Origin: Bacteroidota bacterium
GTDB taxonomy: Bacteria > Bacteroidota > Bacteroidia > Cytophagales > Cyclobacteriaceae
Assembly: GCA_018266435.1 (NCBI GenBank)
Contig: JAFEAL010000020.1
Location: 1 to 64,000 of the forward strand
Direction: 5' to 3'
Length of the DNA stretch: 64,000 nt
Notes under the pieces: model-generated
Seen by the model: the letters and a program-made list of their open reading frames with translations, nothing else
Database searches by the model: none
Told to the model about the DNA's origin: nothing
Program-made: the position numbers and the translations under genes
Shown here: piece by piece, positions 8,232 to 15,600 of the stretch
Layout: every line of letters begins with the position of its first letter
Position numbering within the stretch: the stretch's first letter is position 1

Positions 8232-9657
8232 CACCAATTATAAACTCATAGCAGCAGGCTGCCTCACTATGTTGGCAGCGGCTTGTAGTGTGCCCCCGTT
8301 GGTTCAGCGAAATGAAAACAAAAATGTTCCGCAAACTTTTCGCGGTTCAACGGATTCGCTCAACACGGTGCAAACCGTTAAGTGGAAAAAATTTTTTTCA
8401 GATCCTGATCTTACCGCTTTGATTGATACGGCTCTGAAAAACAATCAGGAGTTGAACATCATGATACAAGAAATTACTGTTGCCAAAAGCGAAGTACGAG
8501 CCAGAAAGGGAGCTTACCTTCCGTTTGTCAATGCAGGCGGAGGTGTGGGCATTGACAAAATGGGACGCTACACACGCCTGGGAGCTGTAGATGCTACCAC
8601 GTACATCGAACCGGGAACTCAAATCCCCGAGGTTTTGCCCGACTACCTGCTGGCGGCTAACCTTTCGTGGGAAGTGGACATTTGGAGAAAACTTCGCAAT
8701 GCACGAAAGTCGGCTGTTTACGGCTATCTCGCCACCACGGCCGGAAAAAACTTTATGGTTACCCACCTCATCTCTGAGATTGCTAATTCGTTTTATGAAT
8801 TGATGGCATTAGATAATCAGTTGTTCATTCTAAAACAGAACATCAAAATCCAGCAAGACGCACTCGAGGTTGTGAAGATCCAAAAGAAGGCAGCCCGGGT
8901 AACGGAGTTGGCCGTGCGCAGGTTTGAAGCCGAAGTACTCAAAAATCAAAGCCGTATTCCGCGCATTCAGCAAAGTATTATAGAAACAGAAAACCGGATT
9001 AATTTTCTGGTGGGTCGTTTTCCCAGACCCGTGCAGAGAAACTCCTGGACTTTCATTGATATCGAACCTGATTCCATTAAGGCCGGCATTCCCTCGCAAC
9101 TCTTACAAAATCGCCCGGATATTAAGCAGGCTGAGTTGGAGTTGGTAGCCGCTAAACTGGATGTAAATGTTGCTAAAAAATATTTTTACCCCAGCCTCAA
9201 CATTATAGGAGCCATCGGGTTTGAGGCATTCAACCCGGCTTATTTGGTGAGTAAGCCCGAGTCAATGATGTATAATATGGGAGCCGGTTTCTTTGGGCCA
9301 CTCATTAACCGCAACGCGATTAAAGCAACCTACTACTCGGCTAATGCAAGACAGATTCAGGCCGCCTTTAATTACGAACGCGCCATCCTGACAGCATACA
9401 TTGAAGTGTCTAATCAGCTGTCTAACATTGATAACCTGAAAAAAAGTTATGAGAAGCGGTCGAAGCAAGTGCAAAAACTTACTGAGTCGATTGATATCTC
9501 AAGTAAGCTTTTCAAATCAGCCCGTGCCGATTATATGGAAGTTCTCTTCACACAGCGCGATGCACTCGATTCAAAATTTGAACTCATCGAAACCAAACGG
9601 ATGCAACTGAATGCCAAGGTAAACATGTACCGTGCGCTGGGTGGCGGTTGGGATTGA
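8224..9657 (+). CDS. Outer-membrane efflux channel lipoprotein (TolC/OprM family)
   Basis: 477 residues from the ATG at 8224, which lies inside the last codons of the pump gene. This start gives a lipoprotein signal peptide with lipobox AAAC (Cys21). Starts further upstream would place extra polar residues before the leader. Two tandem outer-membrane-efflux repeats are visible. Signatures are SWEVDIWRKLRNARKSAVYG in the first half and LLQNRPDIKQAELELVAAKL in the second. The protein forms the trimeric outer-membrane duct of the tripartite pump. It ends one base before the convergent arfB gene. Confidence 0.93.
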   Translation: MRNTNYKLIAAGCLTMLAAACSVPPLVQRNENKNVPQTFRGSTDSLNTVQTVKWKKFFSDPDLTALIDTALKNNQELNIMIQEITVAKSEVRARKGAYLPFVNAGGGVGIDKMGRYTRLGAVDATTYIEPGTQIPEVLPDYLLAANLSWEVDIWRKLRNARKSAVYGYLATTAGKNFMVTHLISEIANSFYELMALDNQLFILKQNIKIQQDALEVVKIQKKAARVTELAVRRFEAEVLKNQSRIPRIQQSIIETENRINFLVGRFPRPVQRNSWTFIDIEPDSIKAGIPSQLLQNRPDIKQAELELVAAKLDVNVAKKYFYPSLNIIGAIGFEAFNPAYLVSKPESMMYNMGAGFFGPLINRNAIKATYYSANARQIQAAFNYERAILTAYIEVSNQLSNIDNLKKSYEKRSKQVQKLTESIDISSKLFKSARADYMEVLFTQRDALDSKFELIETKRMQLNAKVNMYRALGGGWD

Positions 9658-9658
9658 G

Positions 9659-10069
9659 TCACCCCAGTAGTTTTCTTCGCCACTGCTTCTTTTCGCTGTG
9701 CTTTTTCTTTTTGTCCACGCGCCTTTTGGTAGAGGCAAGCGAGGGTTTCGTAGGTTTTCTTTTTTTCTTTTTAAAAAAAGCCTGCTGAAGCAAGCGTTCC
9801 AGTTTTTGGATTACTTCTTCTTTGTTAGCACCCTGAGACCGGCTTTCTTGTGCTGATAAAATCAATTCGCCCTCTGAAGTAAGCCAACGCGAAAGTTTCT
9901 GCAACAACAATTCTTTTTGATCAACAGAAAGAGAAGCCGATTGTTGAATATCCCAGCGTAAAGTTATTTTTGTATTTACTTTGTTTACGTTTTGGCCGCC
10001 CGGGCCGCTGGCTCGCGAAGCCGTAAATCGTAGTTCTTTTTTTATATTTTCTGCTGTAACTGGTTTCAT
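9659..10069 (-). CDS. arfB: Alternative ribosome-rescue factor ArfB (peptidyl-tRNA hydrolase)
   Basis: A 136-residue class I release-factor-like protein. The catalytic GGQ is at residues 24-26 in SGPGGQNVNKVNTK. A basic C-terminal tail (KKKKRKPTKPSLASTKRRVD) follows, which in ArfB/YaeJ inserts into the empty mRNA channel of stalled ribosomes. No codon-recognition domain is present, as expected. It hydrolyses peptidyl-tRNA on non-stop complexes. It is convergent with the efflux channel gene with only one base between the stop codons, so no separate terminator fits between them. It shares its upstream region with the divergent AAA+ gene. Confidence 0.93.
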   Translation of the reverse strand: MKPVTAENIKKELRFTASRASGPGGQNVNKVNTKITLRWDIQQSASLSVDQKELLLQKLSRWLTSEGELILSAQESRSQGANKEEVIQKLERLLQQAFFKKKKRKPTKPSLASTKRRVDKKKKHSEKKQWRRKLLG

Positions 10070-10091
10070 CGGTTATCGCCCGTTGACTAAT

Positions 10092-10122
10092 TTTGTTTCT
10101 TGCACATAGTTTAGTACGTTTA
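10092..10122 (+). promoter_or_regulatory. Promoter of the AAA+ ATPase gene
   Basis: TTTG (10092-10095), a 19-base spacer and TACGTTTA (10115-10122) match the Bacteroidota -33/-7 arrangement TTTG-N19-TAnnTTTG with one mismatch in the last base. A start site about 7 bases downstream would leave a 5' leader of only a few bases before the ATG at 10134. Confidence 0.6.
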
Positions 10123-10133
10123 ACTAAAGCCTT

Positions 10134-11921
10134 ATGGACCCCAACGAAAACAAAAACAAATCCATGCTTATCAAATACAAATTCAGAGATATAAAAGTAC
10201 ACTCTTCTGATGAATGGATGGCCGATGCCACTAAAAAATACCGTAGGGTTTTTGATCGGTACGAAACAACATATATGCGTGTGGAGTTTTCTTTTTTTAA
10301 CAAACTCTTTGATGAAGAAGAATGGGAAGGCACCATCACCACCAAATGCTTCTTTATCAATGGAAGTCAAAAAAATGAATTGTGCAGCCTGGATCAAAAA
10401 CGCAAAATCGGTAAAGACGAAAACATTGTGTACATCCGCGATTCGTGGGGCCAGGCCACGCTGGGTACCTATTGGCTTAAAGGCGACTATCAATGGGAAG
10501 GCTACATTGATGGTGTAAAAGTGGGAGATACAAAATTTTACATCGAGGATATGGGGCCAAGCCAACCGGGCGAAAATCTTTACTTTGATATTGACTCCAT
10601 CAAACTCTTTGAAGGAGACGGGCAAGCCAGCCTGCTGCCTCAAAAAAAATACCTGAAAAACTTCAGCCAAAAAGACACCCGCTTTGTGTGGGCCGAGTTT
10701 AACTTCAAAAACAAATCGCCCAAAGATTATTACACCGAAGTCTTTTTTAATTTCTACGATAAAGCCGGCCAGCACAAAGGCACCACTTCCAATATGCTTT
10801 ATGTACCGGCTAACACGGCTGACAAAATATACACCCTTTTTCCGGGCTGGGGCGGTGACACTCCCGGGCGATGGAAGAGCGATTCCTACACCATGGAAGT
10901 TGTTTTTATGGATAACCTTCTTGCCACCGTGCCCTTTAAAGTAGGCGATACTTCTGACGAAGGGCAAGCCGAAATGATTACCGATGCAACCCAACTTCTT
11001 AAACCTACCGGAGGCTACTCAGCCCCGCAGGTACCTAATAAAAGTTTGGAAGACTTACTGAACGAAAGCCTGGCTGAATTGAATTCACTCACCGGATTAG
11101 ACAGCGTAAAAACCGAAGTGAATGAAATGGTGAAGTTGGTTCGGTTTTATCAGGAAACCGGAAAAGACATACTCAATAAATTTTCCCTTCACACAGTATT
11201 TACAGGAAACCCGGGCACAGGAAAAACTACCGTAGCCCGAATCCTCGCGCGCATCTATAAAGGCCTCGGCATTTTAGAAAAAGGTCACTTGGTAGAAGTT
11301 GATCGCGAAGGGCTAGTAGCCGGATATGTGGGGCAAACCGCTATTAAAACTGGAGATAAAATTAAAGAAGCCATGGGCGGTATTTTGTTCATTGATGAAG
11401 CTTACTCATTGGCACAAGAACACGGTGCCCAACATGACTTTGGCGGTGAGGCCATCTCCATCATTTTAAAACGCATGGAAGATATGCGTGGAAAATTTGG
11501 CGTGATTGTAGCCGGCTATACCGAAAACATGAGCGACTTTATCAACTCTAACCCGGGGTTGCGCTCACGCTTCGACAAGTTTTTCAGGTTTGAAGATTAC
11601 TTGCCTGACGATATGTTTACCATAGCACAAAGCCTGTACCATAAAGAAAGTGTAACCCCTGATATGGCAGCTATCGAGCACCTGAAAAAATATTTTTCTT
11701 TTCTACACGAAACACGCGACAAATATTTTGGCAACGCGCGCACCGTGCGGCAGATTGTAGCCGAATCCGTGCGCAATCAAAATTTGCGTTTAGCCTCTAT
11801 GAAAAAAGAAGACCGAACCAAGGAGTTGATGGAAAGCATATTGATTGATGACGTAAAAGAATTTGAGATCAAAGAAGTTTCTAAAAAACCAACCCTGGGT
11901 TTTAAAACGGGAGGAAGCTGA
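10134..11921 (+). CDS. CbbX/SpoVK-type AAA+ ATPase with duplicated N-terminal beta-rich module
   Basis: 595 residues. The C-terminal half (about 305-585) is a CbbX/SpoVK-like AAA+ domain. It has Walker A GNPGTGKTT (358-366), a pore-loop-like GYVGQTAIKTG (398-408), Walker B ILFIDEAY (417-424) and an arginine-finger region GLRSRFD (475-481). The N-terminal half holds two similar beta-rich modules, about residues 45-140 and 183-275. VEFSFFNK and AEFNFKNK, ending in VGDTKFYIED and VPFKVGDT, align, as do the W-containing middles. I do not recognise this N-terminal domain. Relatives remodel protein complexes; here the modules probably select the target. There are no RuBisCO or type VII secretion neighbours, so the target is unknown. 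It is likely monocistronic or expressed with the downstream barrel gene, 86 bases away. Confidence 0.8.
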   Translation: MDPNENKNKSMLIKYKFRDIKVHSSDEWMADATKKYRRVFDRYETTYMRVEFSFFNKLFDEEEWEGTITTKCFFINGSQKNELCSLDQKRKIGKDENIVYIRDSWGQATLGTYWLKGDYQWEGYIDGVKVGDTKFYIEDMGPSQPGENLYFDIDSIKLFEGDGQASLLPQKKYLKNFSQKDTRFVWAEFNFKNKSPKDYYTEVFFNFYDKAGQHKGTTSNMLYVPANTADKIYTLFPGWGGDTPGRWKSDSYTMEVVFMDNLLATVPFKVGDTSDEGQAEMITDATQLLKPTGGYSAPQVPNKSLEDLLNESLAELNSLTGLDSVKTEVNEMVKLVRFYQETGKDILNKFSLHTVFTGNPGTGKTTVARILARIYKGLGILEKGHLVEVDREGLVAGYVGQTAIKTGDKIKEAMGGILFIDEAYSLAQEHGAQHDFGGEAISIILKRMEDMRGKFGVIVAGYTENMSDFINSNPGLRSRFDKFFRFEDYLPDDMFTIAQSLYHKESVTPDMAAIEHLKKYFSFLHETRDKYFGNARTVRQIVAESVRNQNLRLASMKKEDRTKELMESILIDDVKEFEIKEVSKKPTLGFKTGGS

Positions 11922-12007
11922 CCCCTGCATTTGCCACGAACAACTGCACAGGGTTCAATTATTTGCTTCAACTTTAAGATGCCGTCATAAACCGTTTTAT
12001 TTGCCTT

Positions 12008-13720
12008 GTGAAACCAATTCATTTTTACATTTACCTTATCTTTTTAGTAACGGCCGGCCTCACCGGCAAGGCTCAATCGGCATTTCCGGCTTACGGAAAA
12101 GACTATTACCACTTAATTGATCGCTATGAAATTATGTCAAACCAGTTGGTTAATAGTTTCCACAGTTCGTTTCATCCGTATCAACGAAAAGACATTGCCG
12201 AGTTTGCCTTGCAAAGATTAAAGGATTCTACCTTGCTATCAGGGCAAGACCACTTTAACCTCAATTACCTGCTGATTGATAACTGGGAATACGTTGATTC
12301 TTCTTTTGGCCAAAGTAAAAAACCATTTCTCAAAAACCTGTACACCAAAAAAAACGCACTGTGGAATCACCACGACAAAGAATTTGACATACAGGTATTG
12401 CCCATTATTTATTGGACAGCCGGAAAAGAATCGGTAAACGGATCAACTAACCCTGACATGCTGATTACCAACACACGAGGCGCAGAATTGCGAGGCTCCA
12501 TTGGGAAAAACCTCGGGTTTTATACCGTGTTGACTGATAACCAGGCGCTCTTCCCCACCTACACCATGGATCGCATCCAGGAATACAATGCCGTGCCGGG
12601 TGAGTCTTTTTATAAAACCCTTCCCGGCTCAACGACCAAACTCTACAAATATTTCTTTAAAGGAAATGGCGTTGATTTTTTTACAGCCCGAGGAGCGGTT
12701 TCATTCAATCTGTATAAAAAATACATCAATATTCAGTTGGGACAGGATCGGTTGTTTCTCGGCAACGGTTACCGCTCGCTGCTTTTGTCAGATTACTCAG
12801 CACCTTATCCGTTTGCCCGCATCACAACCAAAATCTGGAAACTGAATTACACCTTGTTGTTTGCTCAGATGATGTACAATACATCCAACGTACCCAACAC
12901 ACTTTTTCCCAAAAAAAACTTAGCCATCCATCACCTGAGTCTAAACCTGAACAAGCATTTGAACATCGGTTTTTTTGAAGCCGTGATGTCTTCACGAAAT
13001 TTAGACCTCGCGTACTTCAACCCGGTTATTTTTTATAAGGCAATCGTCAACCAGGCCGGGGCATCGGATAAAGCCGTCATTGGCTTCGATGCCAAATACA
13101 ATTTTGCCAATCACTTTTCGATATACAGCCAAGTGCTTATTAACGAGTTTGTTTTGCGTGAAGTAACCGGAGGGCGTGGCTGGTGGGGAAACAAACAAGC
13201 CGTGCAACTCGGAGCTAAGTACATCAACGCATTTAACATTCACAATCTAGACCTGCAGGTTGAAGCCAACATTGTGCGGCCCTATGTTTATTCGGCCATG
13301 GATTCATCGGCTTCTGCTTATACCAACACCAATATGTCGTTGGGGCACCCGCTGGGAGCCAACTTTGATGAATATATTTTTATTGCGAGGTACCAACCCA
13401 CCAACCGGCTGACCTTGATTGGCAAAGCTTTCTTTGTCAAACAAGGCCTTGACCCAGCGGGCAAAGACTACGGATCTAACCCGTTGCTGCCTTATACTTC
13501 GCGAGTGAGTGACTACGGAAATTTTATCGGGCAAGGCGATTTAAGCCATACTTCTTTTATTGATTTCACGGCTTCGTACATGCTCAAACAAAACCTGTTT
13601 ATCGACTTGAAGCAAACGCTCAGAAATCAGACAAGTTCTTCAGGGCTTTATGATTTAAAAAACAACATCACATCAGTCAGTATCCGACTGAACATGCAGC
13701 CCCGGCTTCAGGAGTATTGA
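12008..13720 (+). CDS. Wzi/RemB-like outer-membrane beta-barrel protein
   Basis: 570 residues with a signal peptide (about 1-22, ending GKAQ). An N-terminal helical segment (DYYHLIDRYEIMSN) is followed by many alternating amphipathic strands ending in an aromatic-rich C-terminus. The pattern QLGQDRLFLGNGYRSLLLSD resembles the capsule-assembly Wzi family, to which the gliding-motility protein RemB of Flavobacterium also belongs. Wzi is an outer-membrane lectin that anchors capsular polysaccharide. A role in surface polysaccharide attachment or motility is therefore plausible but not shown here. No capsule export genes are adjacent. Confidence 0.65.
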   Translation: MKPIHFYIYLIFLVTAGLTGKAQSAFPAYGKDYYHLIDRYEIMSNQLVNSFHSSFHPYQRKDIAEFALQRLKDSTLLSGQDHFNLNYLLIDNWEYVDSSFGQSKKPFLKNLYTKKNALWNHHDKEFDIQVLPIIYWTAGKESVNGSTNPDMLITNTRGAELRGSIGKNLGFYTVLTDNQALFPTYTMDRIQEYNAVPGESFYKTLPGSTTKLYKYFFKGNGVDFFTARGAVSFNLYKKYINIQLGQDRLFLGNGYRSLLLSDYSAPYPFARITTKIWKLNYTLLFAQMMYNTSNVPNTLFPKKNLAIHHLSLNLNKHLNIGFFEAVMSSRNLDLAYFNPVIFYKAIVNQAGASDKAVIGFDAKYNFANHFSIYSQVLINEFVLREVTGGRGWWGNKQAVQLGAKYINAFNIHNLDLQVEANIVRPYVYSAMDSSASAYTNTNMSLGHPLGANFDEYIFIARYQPTNRLTLIGKAFFVKQGLDPAGKDYGSNPLLPYTSRVSDYGNFIGQGDLSHTSFIDFTASYMLKQNLFIDLKQTLRNQTSSSGLYDLKNNITSVSIRLNMQPRLQEY

Positions 13721-13869
13721 TGGTAGGAGTATCTCCAATCCGTACCCAACAGCCTTTACCCGGTACCCTTACACTAACTCATTGAAGCAGCATGCGGGTG
13801 AGATAGGCAATTGAGAAATGGCCGAAGGATAGCGGACTAACTAGTAAGGCCCCAACAATTTAAAATGCA

Positions 13870-13911
13870 CCTTGGTGGTATAAGAAAAATTACTCTTATA
13901 TTTCATCAAGG
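13870..13911 (+). other. Hairpin in the leader of the histidine-kinase-like gene
   Basis: CCTTGGTG (13870-13877) pairs with CATCAAGG (13904-13911) with one wobble, and inside it TATAAG (13879-13884) pairs with CTTATA (13895-13900). No T-run follows, so it is not a typical terminator. It sits 58 bases upstream of the ATG at 13970, in a 249-base gap with no other visible feature. Confidence 0.35.
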
Positions 13912-13969
13912 CGAAGTCTTAGAATTATTTTATTATCACACGCTAAAAAAATCGCCTTAAAGTATTCTT

Positions 13970-14869
13970 ATGGAAACCATAAAAGGGCATCTATCACCGC
14001 TCCGGGACAAGCCCATTGAAGAGGTATTTTTGGAGTCACTTCTGAAATTAGGCTTCTTAAGTATTCTGGTGGTTATTGCTACCGACTTTGCATTTACCCG
14101 ATTGACCGAGCAGCGGTCAGTGATTGTAAACGGTTCTATTTTGTTTGCCATTCTTTCGGCTGCGGTGGTGTACCGTCTTGGGCAGTATAAAACTTCTGTG
14201 TTATTGATAGGCCTGATTATTCTCACGGCCATGTTTTATCAAAGCATTGCATCCGACAGTATTACTACGTCATCTATGGCCGTAGTGATGGTGGTGGGTT
14301 TTGGATTTTCTGTTTTACTAAAAGGAAAACTGCTGGCCGCTATGCAACTATTAACTCTGTTGGGTATGGTGGTTGTTTTTGCGTGGCTTATTGCACACCC
14401 GGCTCGTTACGGTAAACCCAATGCAAGTGACATTGTGGTGGCAGGCATTACGTATTGCATCTTGTTTTTCTTTATATCGTATTCTACCTGGATATTAAAA
14501 AAGCGGTACGATCAATACCTGGAAGTACTGGCTGAGCAAAACCTGGAATTGATTGAAAAGACTAATGAAATTGAAACTCAAAATGAAGAATTGATTCTAA
14601 GCCAAGATAACCTGGCACAACTCAACAGTCATTTAGAACAAAAGGTGCAAGAACGAACATGCGAACTGGAAAAACAAAACGACCGGTTAATTAAATATGC
14701 TTTTACAAACGCACACCATGTACGTGGCCCTGTGGCCCGATTGCTCGGACTTGTGCATCTCACAAAAATAGACAATGAGATTGATTACCCTCGTTTTTTC
14801 AATCTCATTGAAGTGCAAGCCAAAGAAATAGATGAAGTAGTAAAACAAATCAACCGCGAGTTGGAGTAA
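13970..14869 (+). CDS. Membrane histidine-kinase-like protein ending after the DHp domain (no ATPase domain)
   Basis: 299 residues. About six membrane helices fill residues 20-172. A long charged coiled coil follows (about 175-240, LNSHLEQKVQERTCELEKQN). The C-terminal 57 residues resemble a HisKA dimerisation/phosphoacceptor hairpin, with FTNAHHVRGPVARLLGLVHL carrying His249-His250 and a second helix EVQAKEIDEVVKQINRELE. The reading frame stops there, with no N, G1 or G2 box for ATP binding. Downstream sequence shows no continuation, so a frameshift is unlikely. It may be phosphorylated by a partner kinase or act as a dimeric sensor scaffold. No response regulator is adjacent. Confidence 0.7.
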   Translation: METIKGHLSPLRDKPIEEVFLESLLKLGFLSILVVIATDFAFTRLTEQRSVIVNGSILFAILSAAVVYRLGQYKTSVLLIGLIILTAMFYQSIASDSITTSSMAVVMVVGFGFSVLLKGKLLAAMQLLTLLGMVVVFAWLIAHPARYGKPNASDIVVAGITYCILFFFISYSTWILKKRYDQYLEVLAEQNLELIEKTNEIETQNEELILSQDNLAQLNSHLEQKVQERTCELEKQNDRLIKYAFTNAHHVRGPVARLLGLVHLTKIDNEIDYPRFFNLIEVQAKEIDEVVKQINRELE

Positions 14870-15028
14870 CGGATTCAGCTTGTATCAAAAGAAAACGTGT
14901 GTGCTATGGCCGGTAATATTTCAGCCCATGAATTGCAGCCCAAGTGTATGAATTTTTTTAATTAATTCTTAGCCTGAATTTTTTCTGCCACAGAAACACA
15001 AGATCAAATGACGAGTAATAAGTACATC

Positions 15029-15499
15029 ATGAATACAAACCTAACTAAAGCACTAACACTAATCGGTATGACCGCTTTTGGTTATGCCTATGGCCAACTG
15101 AACCTCAATGATTACCCCGCTATGAAACTGATTGAACCCACAGGTTTTGTTCACTCAGCCAAACTGCTTACCGGAAAAAATATATTAATTCTCTATTTTC
15201 CTGACTGCGATCATTGCCAGCGCGAAGCCGCTGAAATTGGCAAACACATCAAGGCATTTACTTACTATCAGGTATGGTTTATTTCTATCGCCTCGCATCA
15301 AGACAATGCCCGCTTCGCTAAAGATTATCAACTGGCTCAACATAAAAATTTTCATTTCGTGCGAACCGATGCGGGCGATATTTATCGCAATTTTGGAAAC
15401 TTGCCCACGCCATCGTTTTTTATTTACTCAGCAGGCAGGCAATTGGTAAAATCCTTTAAAGGAGAAACAACGATTGAAGAGATATTGAAAGCCTTGTAA
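15029..15499 (+). CDS. Exported thioredoxin-fold protein (TlpA/AhpC-TSA type)
   Basis: 156 residues from the ATG at 15029, which gives the leader MNTNLTKALTLIGMTAFGYA. The earlier ATG at 15008 adds seven polar residues. The thioredoxin fold shows a CxxC motif, CDHC (Cys60 and Cys63), after the strand ILILYFPD, and the cis-proline loop LPTPSFFIYS. Such proteins reduce or shuffle disulfides in the periplasm. No cytochrome-maturation or peroxiredoxin gene is adjacent, so the partner is unknown. Confidence 0.8.
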   Translation: MNTNLTKALTLIGMTAFGYAYGQLNLNDYPAMKLIEPTGFVHSAKLLTGKNILILYFPDCDHCQREAAEIGKHIKAFTYYQVWFISIASHQDNARFAKDYQLAQHKNFHFVRTDAGDIYRNFGNLPTPSFFIYSAGRQLVKSFKGETTIEEILKAL

Positions 15500-15600
15500 G
15501 GTTAGCCCTGACAAATGAGAATACTTCAGCGACCAGAAAAAAAATGCATTGTTCTGAACAGGCAGTATGAAACACAAAAAATTATTGTGACTTTCTTGGG

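Noticed and set aside
9921-10994. A 357-codon open frame on the minus strand
   Set aside because: It lies antisense to the AAA+ ATPase and arfB genes, whose protein sequences are clearly conserved. Its own translation shows no family features.
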